Source of the DNA: DASUPK01 sp963782345
GTDB lineage: Bacteria > Actinomycetota > Thermoleophilia > Solirubrobacterales > 70-9
Direction of reading: 5' to 3'
Length of the DNA: 64,000 nt
Assembly: GCA_963782345.1 (NCBI GenBank)
Contig: CAWAJF010000003.1
Span: forward strand, 186,001 to 250,000
Positions 34,622-43,483 of this stretch are shown here, one piece after another; positions within the stretch are counted from its first letter, which is position 1, and the number at the start of each line of letters is the position of its first letter. Position numbers and translations under genes: made by a program. The notes beneath the pieces are model-generated. The model did not search any database. It worked only from the letters and a program-made list of their open reading frames with translations, and was not told the DNA's origin.

Positions 34622-35781
34622 TGGAAGCCGCCAAGCCCTCCCTCACCATCGCCCCGCGCGGCTCGCTCGCGGAGCGCCTCGGCGTCGCCCGCATCGACGG
34701 AGTGATGCTCGGAGCGGCGGTCGGCTTGATCGCATTCAGCGTCTTCACCCTCGCGACCTCCACTCGCAACGAGATCGCCGGGCGACCGCTCTTCTTCGTC
34801 GAGCGCCAGGGGCTCTACGCCGTGGCCGGAATCGCGCTGATGGTCGCCCTCAGCCGGATCGACTACACGCGCCTCCGCGATCTGCGCCTGACCATCTACT
34901 CGGCGATGATCGGCTCGATCGCGCTCGTCCTGCTGGTGGGGACCGCGGTGCGCGGCTCGAACCGCTGGATCGACCTGCCCCTCTTCCAGTTCGAGCCGTC
35001 CGAGCTCGCCAAGATCCTGCTCTGCGTCTCCCTGGCCGCCTTCGTCTACGAGCGGGTGCGGCGGCCCTTCGGCCTGCGCCAGACCGTCGGGCTGCTGGCG
35101 CTCGGCCTGGCGCCGGCGGCGCTGGTGTTCCTCCAGCCGGACCTCGGGACCGGGATCGTGCTCGTCGCCATCGCCCTGACGATCCTGTTCGTGGGCGGGG
35201 TCCCGTGGCAGCACTTCGCCGCCATCGCCGCGGCCGTCGCGCTGATCGGTGCCGGCGCCTACGCCGCCGGCTCAGCGGCCGGCGTGCAGTTCCTCCACGG
35301 CTACCAGCAGGACCGGCTCACGGCCTTCCTGCACCCGAGCGACGATCCCAGCGACGCGAGCTATCAGGTGAACCAGGCGGTGATCGCGGTCGGTTCCGGG
35401 GAGAGTGTGGGGCGGGGCAACGACGCAACCCAGACCGAGCTGCTCTTCCTCCCCGAGCGCCACACCGACTTCATCTACGCCGTGATCGGCGAGCGCTTCG
35501 GCTTCATCGGCGCGGCCTTGGTCGTCTTCCTCTACGCGGTCCTGTTCTGGCGAGCGATCCGGGTGATCCGGATCTCCAGGAGCTTCTACGGGGCCATGAT
35601 CGCCGGCGGGGTGGTGGCGATGCTCGCCTTCCAGGTGATCGTCAACATCGGGATGAACCTCGGCCTGATGCCGGTCACCGGGATCACCCTCCCCCTGATG
35701 AGCTACGGCGGCTCGTCGGTCCTCGGCACCTTCCTGGCGCTCGGGATCCTGCAGAGCATCCACGCTCAGGCGCAGGATTGA
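34621..35781 (+). CDS. rodA: SEDS-family glycan polymerase RodA (first copy)
   Basis: The 386-residue protein has ten membrane helices. It shows SEDS motifs: SNRWIDLPLFQFEPSELAK, LVFLQPDLGTGIVL, GYQQDRLTAFLHP, ERHTDFIYAVIGERFGF and MSYGGSSVLGTF. It polymerises glycan strands from lipid II with its PBP2 partner. The ATG at 34621 overlaps the mrdA stop by one base, so pair-wise co-translation is likely. The N-terminus (EAAKPSLTIAPRG) resembles that of the second copy, showing duplication of the two-gene unit. Confidence 0.96.
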   Translation: MEAAKPSLTIAPRGSLAERLGVARIDGVMLGAAVGLIAFSVFTLATSTRNEIAGRPLFFVERQGLYAVAGIALMVALSRIDYTRLRDLRLTIYSAMIGSIALVLLVGTAVRGSNRWIDLPLFQFEPSELAKILLCVSLAAFVYERVRRPFGLRQTVGLLALGLAPAALVFLQPDLGTGIVLVAIALTILFVGGVPWQHFAAIAAAVALIGAGAYAAGSAAGVQFLHGYQQDRLTAFLHPSDDPSDASYQVNQAVIAVGSGESVGRGNDATQTELLFLPERHTDFIYAVIGERFGFIGAALVVFLYAVLFWRAIRVIRISRSFYGAMIAGGVVAMLAFQVIVNIGMNLGLMPVTGITLPLMSYGGSSVLGTFLALGILQSIHAQAQD

Positions 35782-35864
35782 GGTCAGGGGGAACTCTTTC
35801 AGTCTTATTGAACGTAGCCGCTACATTCGCCCGCCGGGAACCACGACTTGAGAGCTAGGAGGAC

Positions 35865-36737
35865 ATGTACCGCAAGCAGGTGCGCCGTCGACGGGCGGTG
35901 CTGTTGCTGCTCGTCGCCGCCTCGCTGACACTCCTCAGCCTGTACTACCGCGAGGGCAGCTCGGGGGGCCCGCTGCACGGGGCGGAGAACGTGGTCTCGA
36001 CCATCTTCTCGCCGATCTCCAGCGTCACCGATCGTGCGCTCAAGCCGGTGCGCGATCTGGTCAACTGGTTCCACGAGACCTTCGACGCCCGCGGCGACAA
36101 GGCTCGGCTGCAGGACCAGGTGGCGACCCTGCGAAATCAGCTGGCCCGGCAGCAGACCCAGCAGGCCGAGGCCAAGGAGCTGTCGGCGCTCAATGAGCTC
36201 ACCAGCGGCGGCATCGTCCCCGACGGCACGACGCCGGTGACGGCGCGAGTGATCGGCCGCTCGCCGACGGTCTGGTACTCGACGGTGACGATTGACCGTG
36301 GATCGAGCGACGGTGTTCGGGTCGACGATCCGGTGGTCGCCGCCCAGGGGCTGGCCGGGAAGGTCACCCAGACGACCTCGAACAACGCCCAGGTCACGCT
36401 GATCACCGACGCCGACAGCGCGGTGACGGCGCGGGTGCAGCCCAGCGGTGCGACCGGGGTCGTCGAGCCCAACGTAGGCAATCCGCACGACCTCCAGCTC
36501 GACTTCCTGGAGCGCGGATCGCATATCGCCGAGGGACAGATGGTCGTCACGGCCGGCTTCTCGACAGGCGATCTGGGATCGATCTTCCCGCCAGGGATCC
36601 CGATCGGGACGATCACCAAGGCGACCGTCGAGGAGCAGCAGGCCTACCAGCGAGTGCACCTCTCGCCGTTCGCCGACCTGCGCGACATGGACTTCGTCAA
36701 GGTGCTGAGCACCCACTCGGGCGGTGGCTCCAAGTGA
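35865..36737 (+). CDS. mreC: Rod-shape protein MreC
   Basis: The 290-residue protein has one N-terminal membrane helix, about 12-28 (AVLLLLVAASLTLLSLY), a periplasmic coiled coil (LQDQVATLRNQLARQQTQQA, about 77-105) and two beta-barrel domains (TARVIGRSPTVWYSTVTIDR, VVTAGFSTGDLGSIFPPGI). MreC binds and activates PBP2. AGGAGG precedes the ATG. The stop overlaps the mreD start by four bases. Confidence 0.95.
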   Translation: MYRKQVRRRRAVLLLLVAASLTLLSLYYREGSSGGPLHGAENVVSTIFSPISSVTDRALKPVRDLVNWFHETFDARGDKARLQDQVATLRNQLARQQTQQAEAKELSALNELTSGGIVPDGTTPVTARVIGRSPTVWYSTVTIDRGSSDGVRVDDPVVAAQGLAGKVTQTTSNNAQVTLITDADSAVTARVQPSGATGVVEPNVGNPHDLQLDFLERGSHIAEGQMVVTAGFSTGDLGSIFPPGIPIGTITKATVEEQQAYQRVHLSPFADLRDMDFVKVLSTHSGGGSK

Positions 36738-37288
36738 TCCTGACGCCGGGGATCGTCGCCAGGCTCATCGCTCTCGGCGCGCTGGTCGCCGTGGCGCAGG
36801 TCGTCTGCTTCTCGAAGATGGACGTCTTCGGTTCCAGCCCGGACATCGCCCTGCTGGTGGTCTTCTCGCTGGGCGTTCTCGGCGGGAGCCTCACCGGGGC
36901 CGTGGCCGGCTTCTCGATCGGCCTGCTGATCGACTGCCTGCTGCTCCAGACACTCGGTGGATTCGCGCTGACCCTGCTCTCGATCGGATATGTGGCGGGT
37001 CGCTACCGCGAGACGGTCGGCCGCCCGACCCGCGGGGCCGTCGCCCTGCTCGGTGGCGCCCTGACCCTGCTGGGCGCCCTTGTGATCGCGGCGATCCAGA
37101 TCGGGACGGGCATCGACGCGAACGTCAGCGTCCTCGTCCTGCGTGACGCGGTAATCAAGAGCCTGATCGGCGCGGCTCTCGCGATTCCCGCCCTCCTTCT
37201 CGTCAGACTGGTGGTGCGCTCCGCTCTCGTCGACGAGCGAAGAGCGGCCCGGCGCCCACCCGCGGCGCCGCGGCCCGTTGAACCGTGA
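36734..37288 (+). CDS. mreD: Rod-shape protein MreD
   Basis: The 184-residue membrane protein has five to six helices (IVARLIALGALVAVAQVVCF, IALLVVFSLGVLGGSLTGAV, FSIGLLIDCLLLQTLGGFAL and others) and the short loops of the MreD family. The GTG start overlaps mreC (GTGA), and the stop overlaps the second PBP2 gene. It links MreC to the filament on the inner membrane face. The assignment rests on topology and place, since MreD sequences diverge. Confidence 0.9.
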   Translation: MILTPGIVARLIALGALVAVAQVVCFSKMDVFGSSPDIALLVVFSLGVLGGSLTGAVAGFSIGLLIDCLLLQTLGGFALTLLSIGYVAGRYRETVGRPTRGAVALLGGALTLLGALVIAAIQIGTGIDANVSVLVLRDAVIKSLIGAALAIPALLLVRLVVRSALVDERRAARRPPAAPRPVEP

Positions 37289-39177
37289 TGTATCTGCGCA
37301 CACCCGAATCAGAGCCAGAGCGGCGGACCTCTCCGCTGGCCCTGCGGATCTCGATCCTCACCGGGCTCGCGATCGCGATCTTCTCCGTCCTCTTCCTGCG
37401 TCTCTGGTACGTGCAGATCCTCTCCGGTGACAAGTACCGGACCGAGGCGAACGACAACCGGATTCGGCAGATCCGCGTCCAAGCCCCCCGCGGCGACATC
37501 CTCGACCGCAACGGCAAGGTCATGGTCGCGAACCGCACCGAGCTCGCCGTGGAGATGACGGCCGAGGACCTTCCCGCCCCGGGCCCGACCCGGTCCCGGG
37601 AGCTCCATCAGCTCTCGGCGGTCACGGGAATGACGACGAAGGAGATTCGAAAGGCGCTCAGGAACGGTGACAGGGCGGCGCCCGGCGGTCCCGTGATCCT
37701 GAAGAAGGGCCTCGGCGTGGACAAGGTCTACTACCTGCGGGAGAACCAATCGAGCTTTCCCGGCGTGAGCGTCGAGCGCGTGTTCACCCGTGAGTACAAG
37801 AACGGGGACGTCGCCGCGCACCTGTTCGGCAACGTGGGAGAGGTGACCGCCGAGCAGCTCAAGCAGCCGCGCTACGCGGGCCTCCAGCAGGGCGACGCGG
37901 TGGGGCAGTCGGGGATCGAGTACGAGTACGACCGGTTCCTGCGGGGCAAGGCCGGAACCGACCGGGTCCAGGTGGACGCCCTCGGCCGGCCGACGGCGCA
38001 GCTGCGCGGCAAACCGGCCCAGGTCGGCGACGACGTCCGGCTGACGATCGACTCGGGTCTGCAGAGCTACGCGGAGGGGGCGCTCGATTCGTTCGGCCTG
38101 CCGGGCGCGTTCGTCGCGATGAACGCCCGGAACGGCGAAGTCCTGGCGATGGGTTCGGCCCCGACCTTCGACCCGTCGATCTTCACGCACCCGATCACGC
38201 AGAGCCAGTACCGCGCCCTGACCTCCCGCAAGACCGACGCACCGCTCGCGAACCGCGCGATCCAGGGCCTGTACCCGACCGGCTCTTCGTTCAAGCCGAT
38301 CACCGCAACCGCCGCCCTGCAGGACCACCTGATCGCGCCGAGCACGATCTTCAACGACACCGGGTCACTGAAGATCGACGCGAACCAGACCCTCCACAAC
38401 GCCGGGCATGCGACCTACGGGCCGATCAACATGAGCGACGCGCTCAAGGTCTCGTCGGACATCTACTTCTACAACCTGGGCATGAAGGCCAAGGCCTCGA
38501 AGGGGGGCGGGATGATCCAGGACTGGGCGCGCCAGTACGGCCTCGGGGAGAGCACCGGCATCGACCTGCCGGCCGAGGTCGACGGCCTGATCCCGAATCC
38601 CGCCTGGCGCAACCGCCTCTACCACGAGCATCTCACCGACCGTCCCTGGAGCGTCGGCGACAACATCAACCTGGCGGTCGGGCAGGGCGACCTGGAGGCC
38701 GACCCGCTGCAGATGGCCGTCGCCTACGCCGCCCTCGGCAACGGCGGCAAGGTTCTGAGGCCTCATCTGGGCGACGACATCGAGAGCGCCACCGGCAGGG
38801 TGATCGAGGAGCTTCGCCCGGCCCCCCGGCGCGAAATCAAGATCTCGCCGACGACGCGCAACACGATCATGACCGGGCTGACTCGCGCCGCGATGGAGCC
38901 GGGAGGGACGTCCTATCCCGTCTTCGGGCATTTCCCCTTCGCGGTCGCCGGAAAGACCGGCACGGCCCAGCGCCCGAATCAGCCCGACCAGTCCTGGTAC
39001 ATCGTCCTGGCGCCGGCGAAGAACCCGCAGATCGTGGTGGCGGTGACCCTCGAGCGCGGCGGATTCGGCGCCGACACGGCGGCCCCGGTGGCCGCCCGCA
39101 TCCTCGAGCACTACTTCAAGCTGCCGATCACCCCGACGGCGTCGTCGAGCACGGCCGGAGGCGGCGCGCACGAGTGA
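37288..39177 (+). CDS. mrdA: Penicillin-binding protein 2 (second copy)
   Basis: The 629-residue class B transpeptidase is homologous along its whole length to the protein at 32738 (shared blocks include IGQSG/VGQSG..EYxYDRFLRG, DNxNLAVGQGD, MEPGGTSY). Active-site motifs are complete: PTGSSFKPIT, SSDIYFYN and VAGKTGTAQR. The start GTG 37285 or ATG 37288 overlaps mreD. The two copies differ most in the pedestal region. Possible roles are two elongation complexes, or growth-stage versus stress use. The gene also carries a C-terminal Ser/Thr-rich tail (TPTASSSTAGGGAHE). Confidence 0.95.
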   Translation: MYLRTPESEPERRTSPLALRISILTGLAIAIFSVLFLRLWYVQILSGDKYRTEANDNRIRQIRVQAPRGDILDRNGKVMVANRTELAVEMTAEDLPAPGPTRSRELHQLSAVTGMTTKEIRKALRNGDRAAPGGPVILKKGLGVDKVYYLRENQSSFPGVSVERVFTREYKNGDVAAHLFGNVGEVTAEQLKQPRYAGLQQGDAVGQSGIEYEYDRFLRGKAGTDRVQVDALGRPTAQLRGKPAQVGDDVRLTIDSGLQSYAEGALDSFGLPGAFVAMNARNGEVLAMGSAPTFDPSIFTHPITQSQYRALTSRKTDAPLANRAIQGLYPTGSSFKPITATAALQDHLIAPSTIFNDTGSLKIDANQTLHNAGHATYGPINMSDALKVSSDIYFYNLGMKAKASKGGGMIQDWARQYGLGESTGIDLPAEVDGLIPNPAWRNRLYHEHLTDRPWSVGDNINLAVGQGDLEADPLQMAVAYAALGNGGKVLRPHLGDDIESATGRVIEELRPAPRREIKISPTTRNTIMTGLTRAAMEPGGTSYPVFGHFPFAVAGKTGTAQRPNQPDQSWYIVLAPAKNPQIVVAVTLERGGFGADTAAPVAARILEHYFKLPITPTASSSTAGGGAHE

Positions 39178-39216
39178 TGCCGGCAGGATCCCACGCGACC
39201 TTTACCCTCGTTTGAC

Positions 39217-40419
39217 ATGGAGGCAGCACCCCTAACGCTCCGCCCAGAGCGCGCCGGAATCGGCGAGCGGCTCGGCATCGCCTACTTCGACGGCATCCTG
39301 TTCGGCGCGGCCGTCGCGTTGATCGCCTTCAGTTGCTTTACCCTCGCTGTCGCGACGCCCAACGACGTGCCCGGCCAGCCGCTCTTCTTCGCCATGCGGC
39401 AGGGCATCTATGCGCTGATCGGCGTCGCCCTCATGTTTGCCGTTGCCAAGATCGACTACTCGCGCTTCCGGGAGATCCGGGTCGGCATCTACTCGCTGAT
39501 GATCGGCTCGATCTGCCTCGTGCTCATGTTCGGCGCGGCCGCCCGCGGCTCTCGCCGCTGGATCGAGCTTCCCTACTTCCGCTTCCAGCCCTCCGAGCTG
39601 GCCAAGCTGCTGCTCGTCGTCGCCCTCGCGGCGTTCGTGATCGAGCGCACCCGCCGCGGCACCCCCGCGCGCCAGACCCTCCGCATCCTGGCGCTCGGGC
39701 TCGCCCCGGCCGGACTCGTCTTCCTGCAACCCGACCTCGGCACGGGAATCGTGCTCGTGGTCATCACACTCACCATTCTTTTCCTCGCCGGGATACCTTG
39801 GTCGCACTTCGCGATCATCGGTGGCGTGGCGGCATTGGCCGTCAGCTTCGTCCTCGTCATCGCCCCGGCCACCGGCCTGCCGAGCCCGTTGCACGGGTAC
39901 CAGCAGGACCGGCTGACGGCATTTCTACATCCCAGCAACGACCCAAGCAACGCGAGCTACCAGGTCAACCAGAGCGTGACTGCCATCGGGTCCGGCGAGA
40001 AGACCGGACGCGGAGACAGCTCCACTCAGACCAAGCTCCTGTTTGTTCCCGAGCGGCATACGGACTTCGTATTCGCCGTGATCGGGGAGCGCTTCGGGTT
40101 CCTGGGAGCCGCATTCGTACTGTCCCTGTACGCCCTGCTGATCTGGAGAATGCTGCGCATTCCGACGCTCTCCAAGAACTTGTACGGGACCCTGATCGCC
40201 GGCGGCATCGCCGCCATGCTCATGTTCCAGATCCTGGTCAACGTGGGCATGACACTCGGCGTGATGCCGGTAACCGGCATCACCCTGCCCCTCATGTCTT
40301 ACGGAGGGTCCTCGGTGCTCGCCACTTTTCTGGCGATCGGGCTCCTGCAGAGCATCCACGCACAAGCGCGGCTCAGCTCCAGCACACGCAGCAGGGCGCC
40401 TATCCCACTGTTGCGCTGA
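39217..40419 (+). CDS. rodA: SEDS-family glycan polymerase RodA (second copy)
   Basis: The 400-residue protein is closely similar to the one at 34621 (shared GYQQDRLTAFLHPS, PERHTDF, PVTGITLPLMSYGGSS). All SEDS motifs are kept, and the C-terminus carries an extra SSSTRSRAPIPLLR. A 39-bp gap and TACCCT at 39203-39208, 8 nt before the ATG, suggest it can be transcribed apart from the mrdA copy before it. It closes the elongation operon. A strong hairpin follows at 40453. Confidence 0.95.
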   Translation: MEAAPLTLRPERAGIGERLGIAYFDGILFGAAVALIAFSCFTLAVATPNDVPGQPLFFAMRQGIYALIGVALMFAVAKIDYSRFREIRVGIYSLMIGSICLVLMFGAAARGSRRWIELPYFRFQPSELAKLLLVVALAAFVIERTRRGTPARQTLRILALGLAPAGLVFLQPDLGTGIVLVVITLTILFLAGIPWSHFAIIGGVAALAVSFVLVIAPATGLPSPLHGYQQDRLTAFLHPSNDPSNASYQVNQSVTAIGSGEKTGRGDSSTQTKLLFVPERHTDFVFAVIGERFGFLGAAFVLSLYALLIWRMLRIPTLSKNLYGTLIAGGIAAMLMFQILVNVGMTLGVMPVTGITLPLMSYGGSSVLATFLAIGLLQSIHAQARLSSSTRSRAPIPLLR

Positions 40420-40452
40420 GCCAGCTAGAGCACACCCAAAGACTGAACACCA

Positions 40453-40501
40453 GGGGTCAGGTCTTGCACGTGCACTTCGTGCACCTGCAAGACCCGACCC
40501 C
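40453..40501. repeat. Long palindrome upstream of RNase E/G gene
   Basis: GGGGTCaGGTCTTGCAcGTGCAC, loop TTC, GTGCACcTGCAAGACCcGACCCC: about 21 paired bases with two mismatches and a 3-base loop. No T-run follows. It lies 36 bp before the rng start. It resembles mobile REP-like palindromes; it could also end the rod operon or regulate rng. Confidence 0.7.
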
Positions 40502-40537
40502 GGTTTGTGGTGCTCTGCTCGCGCGGAAAGGATCCAC

Positions 40538-42415
40538 ATGAAGAAGAACATCCTCGTCAGCGTCGATCGCGGTGAGACCCGCGTCGCCGTGCTCGAGGCG
40601 AAGGGCAGCCCCAAGGGGGGCAAGCGCCCCAAGAAGGCTGCCCCGACAAATGAATGGAAGGTCGCCGAGCTCTACGTCGAGCGGCGCGGCCGCCGCTCGA
40701 TCGTCGGCAACGTCTACAAGGGCAAGGTCGACAACGTCCTGCCCGGGATGGAGGCGGCGTTCGTCGACATCGGCCTGGAGCGAAACGGCTTCCTGCACGT
40801 CGACGAGATCGTGATGCCCGACGGCAAGGCCGTCCCGAAGCGGGGTCGCGGCCGGGGCCGCCGCATCGACGAGCTGATCAAGCCCGGCCAGGAGATCATC
40901 GTGCAGGTCGTCAAGGACCCGCTGAAGACCAAGGGCGCCAGGCTCTCGATGCAGCTGTCGATCGCCGGCCGCTACCTCGTCTACATGCCCCAGGGCGGCG
41001 GGATCGGCGTCTCCAAGCGCCTCCCGGACGGTGAGCGGACCCGCCTCCGCAAGCTGATCGACAAGGTTGACATCGGCAAGGGAGGCGCGATCGTCCGCAC
41101 CGCGGCGCAGGGCGCCAAGAAGGAGGACTTCGTCCGCGAGATCGCCTACCTGCATCGCCTCAACGAGGTGGTCACCGAGCGAGCGGAGCGCTCCGACGTC
41201 GGCCAGATGGTCTTCCAGGAGGCCGACCTCTCGATCCGCGTCGTCCGCGACGTGCTCGTCGAGGAGTTCGAGGGCGCGATCATCGACGACCCGAAGCAGC
41301 ACGACCGAGTGACGAAGTTCCTTCAGAGGACGGCGCCGGAGCTCGCGGAGCGGGTCGAGCTATACGACGGCAAGCAGGGCGTGCTCGAGAAGTGGGACGT
41401 CGAGCAGGCGTTCGACTCCGTGCTCAGCCGCCGCGTCGACCTCCCCTCGGGCGGCTACCTGATGATCGACTACGCGGAAGCCCTCACCGTGATCGACATC
41501 AACACCGGCAGCTTCACAGGCAAGGGGAAGGGCCGGCTCGAGGACACGATCACCAAGGTGAACGTGGAGGCCGCCGAGGAGGTCGTGCGCCAGCTGCGCA
41601 TGCGCGACATCGGCGGGATCATCGTCATCGACTTCATCGACATGGCGCGGGCGCGAAACCGCGACCAGGTGCTGAAGACGCTGCGGAACGCTCTGGACGA
41701 GGATCGGACCAAGACCTACGTGGTCGAGGTCTCACCGCTCGGGCTCGTGGAGATGACCCGCCAGAACGTCACCGACGGAGTCCGGGAGATCCTCACCAAG
41801 CGCTGCCCGACCTGCGACGGCGAGGGGGTGGTGAGCTCGGAGGAGACCGTGGCGATCACGATCGTCCGCAAGCTCCAGGAGGTCGTCGACGAGCAGCCCG
41901 GCCCGGAGGCCTATCTGGTCAGGGTCAATCCGCGAGTGGCCGCGGAGCTGCTCTCGGCCGACTCCGGCCTCACCGACCTCGAGAAGGAGACCGGCAAGCG
42001 GTTCCACTTCGAGGGGGGCGACGCCCTTCCCCTCGACACCTTCCACGTCGTCGAGACGGGCGGGCGCGAGGAGATCGAGGAGCGGGCCCTGCCCTTCCAG
42101 GTCGGCGAGGAGGTGCTGGTCTCGATCGAGGAGCCGCACATGTACAACGTCGACGACGCGGTGGCCCGCGTCGACTCCTACATCGTCAGCGTCACGGGCG
42201 CGGGTTCGCACGTCGGCGAGCAGCGGATGGTGCGGATCGAGAGCGTCGGGCGCTCCGCCGCGACCGCCGTGCTCCTCGACAGCGAGGGCAACGTCGTGGA
42301 GGCGGGTGCCAATGGGAACGGCGGCGAGAAGCTAGAATCTCGCGGTTCCCGCGGGCGGGGACGCCGCGGAGGCAGGGGCGGCAGGCAGCGCTCCCGCGCG
42401 GGCAGCAACGACTAG
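40538..42415 (+). CDS. rng: Ribonuclease E/G
   Basis: The 625-residue protein is an endoribonuclease for mRNA decay and rRNA processing. It has an S1 domain (SIVGNVYKGKVDNVLPGMEA), a 5' sensor region and the catalytic DNase I-like domain, with the metal Asp residues in TVIDINTGSFTGKGK and GGIIVIDFIDMARARN. The zinc-link is CPTC (TKRCPTCDGEG). The C-terminal 60 residues are Gly/Arg-rich (RGSRGRGRRGGRGGRQRSRA), probably RNA-binding. There is no long RNase E scaffold, so it is closer to the short form. It leads rplU and rpmA, a standard order in actinomycetes. Confidence 0.95.
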   Translation: MKKNILVSVDRGETRVAVLEAKGSPKGGKRPKKAAPTNEWKVAELYVERRGRRSIVGNVYKGKVDNVLPGMEAAFVDIGLERNGFLHVDEIVMPDGKAVPKRGRGRGRRIDELIKPGQEIIVQVVKDPLKTKGARLSMQLSIAGRYLVYMPQGGGIGVSKRLPDGERTRLRKLIDKVDIGKGGAIVRTAAQGAKKEDFVREIAYLHRLNEVVTERAERSDVGQMVFQEADLSIRVVRDVLVEEFEGAIIDDPKQHDRVTKFLQRTAPELAERVELYDGKQGVLEKWDVEQAFDSVLSRRVDLPSGGYLMIDYAEALTVIDINTGSFTGKGKGRLEDTITKVNVEAAEEVVRQLRMRDIGGIIVIDFIDMARARNRDQVLKTLRNALDEDRTKTYVVEVSPLGLVEMTRQNVTDGVREILTKRCPTCDGEGVVSSEETVAITIVRKLQEVVDEQPGPEAYLVRVNPRVAAELLSADSGLTDLEKETGKRFHFEGGDALPLDTFHVVETGGREEIEERALPFQVGEEVLVSIEEPHMYNVDDAVARVDSYIVSVTGAGSHVGEQRMVRIESVGRSAATAVLLDSEGNVVEAGANGNGGEKLESRGSRGRGRRGGRGGRQRSRAGSND

Positions 42416-42424
42416 GAAGGCGAA

Positions 42425-42796
42425 ATGGCCAGCTACGCAGTGATCGAGACAGGTGGCAAGCAGTACCGCGTCGAGAAGGGCTCGACCCTCCTCGTCGATC
42501 GTCTGTCCGCCGACGAGGGCGAGGTGGTCGACCTCCGCGCAGTCGCCTTCCGCGACAAGGAGATGGTGCTCGGCAAGGACCTCGAGAAGGTCAAGGTCGA
42601 GGCGAAGGTCGCCGGCCACGAGCGCGGCCCGAAGATCCGGGTCTTCAAGTACAGGCCGAAGAAGGGCTATCGCAAGCGCGCGGGGCATCGCTCCGAGCTC
42701 ACCCGCCTGGAGATCACCGACGTGAAGATGCTCCAGAGACGACCGGCCGCGAAGAAGACTGAAGAGAAGAAGGAGGCAGCCGCAGATGGCTCATAA
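42425..42796 (+). CDS. rplU: 50S ribosomal protein L21
   Basis: The 123-residue protein has the L21 pattern ASYAVIETGGKQYRVEKGST, then VFKYRPKKGYRKRAGHRSEL, the hallmark L21 signature. The C-terminus is extended by about 20 Lys/Ala/Glu residues (RRPAAKKTEEKKEAAADGS). It overlaps rpmA by 11 bases. GGAAGGCGAA precedes the ATG. Confidence 0.97.
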   Translation: MASYAVIETGGKQYRVEKGSTLLVDRLSADEGEVVDLRAVAFRDKEMVLGKDLEKVKVEAKVAGHERGPKIRVFKYRPKKGYRKRAGHRSELTRLEITDVKMLQRRPAAKKTEEKKEAAADGS

Positions 42797-43040
42797 GAAG
42801 GGACTCGGATCGAGCCGGAACGGCCGCGACTCCAACCCGAAGATGCTCGGGGTCAAGGTCTTCGCCGGCCAGGCGGTGAACGGCGGCGAGATCATCGTCC
42901 GCCAGCGCGGAACGCGCTTCCGCCCAGGCGATGGCGTCGGCCTCGGCCGCGACCACTCGATCTTCGCAACGCGCCCAGGCGTCGTCCAGTTCAGCACCGG
43001 CCGGCGTGGCCGCACGATCTCCGTCGTCGCGGCCGACTAG
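42786..43040 (+). CDS. rpmA: 50S ribosomal protein L27
   Basis: The 84-residue protein begins MAHKKGLGSSRNGRDSNPKM and has GVKVFAGQAVNGGEIIVRQR, canonical for L27. No N-terminal cleavage extension is present (firmicute L27 has one). The ATG lies within the end of rplU; GAAGGAGGCAGCC is its ribosome-binding site. Confidence 0.97.
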   Translation: MAHKKGLGSSRNGRDSNPKMLGVKVFAGQAVNGGEIIVRQRGTRFRPGDGVGLGRDHSIFATRPGVVQFSTGRRGRTISVVAAD

Positions 43041-43108
43041 CGGTTTCCCCGCGGAGATCCCGGGTAACCGGGAAGGCTCGTGCTCTCGACCAGGAGGAGG
43101 TGAGCCGC

Positions 43109-43402
43109 GTGCTCACGATCACCCCAGAGGCCTCGCAGGCAATCCGCGGAATCCTCGACGCGTCCGACGCTCCCGAAGGATCGATGTTCCGCATCAGCCC
43201 GCAGGGTCAGGACGGAACGGCGCCGGGACCGAGCCTCGCGTTGTCCGTCATCGACAGCCCACCGCCCGACGACCAGATCGTCGAGGGTGAGGAGGTCGCC
43301 GTCAGCGTCGAGCCGAGCGCGGCGGCGATTCTCGACGACAAGAAACTGGACGCGACCGTCGTCGGCGATCAGGTCGACTTCAGCATCGCCGAGCAGGCCT
43401 GA
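43109..43402 (+). CDS. HesB/IscA-like protein lacking Cys
   Basis: The 97-residue protein starts (M)LTITPEASQAIRGILDASD and has the A-type carrier layout (SMFRISPQGQDG, VSVEPSAAAILDDKKLDATV). None of the three Fe-S ligand Cys is present; there is no Cys at all. It therefore cannot bind a cluster like IscA and must have another, unknown role. AGGAGGAGG at 43092-43100 is placed well for the GTG at 43109; the GTG at 43100 falls inside that site. Confidence 0.8.
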   Translation: MLTITPEASQAIRGILDASDAPEGSMFRISPQGQDGTAPGPSLALSVIDSPPPDDQIVEGEEVAVSVEPSAAAILDDKKLDATVVGDQVDFSIAEQA

Positions 43403-43416
43403 CGAGCAAACCTGGA

Positions 43417-43444
43417 CCGCCTGTCCGCAACTTTGGACAGGCGG
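43417..43444 (+). terminator. Terminator hairpin after the rng-rplU-rpmA region
   Basis: CCGCCTGTCC, 8-base loop, GGACAGGCGG: a perfect 10-bp stem 14 bp after the stop of the HesB-like gene. No U-tract, as is usual in high-GC actinomycetes. Confidence 0.7.
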
Positions 43445-43483
43445 GCCGTGGTGGACGGTCGGGCGCTTTTCTAGGCTTGATCC

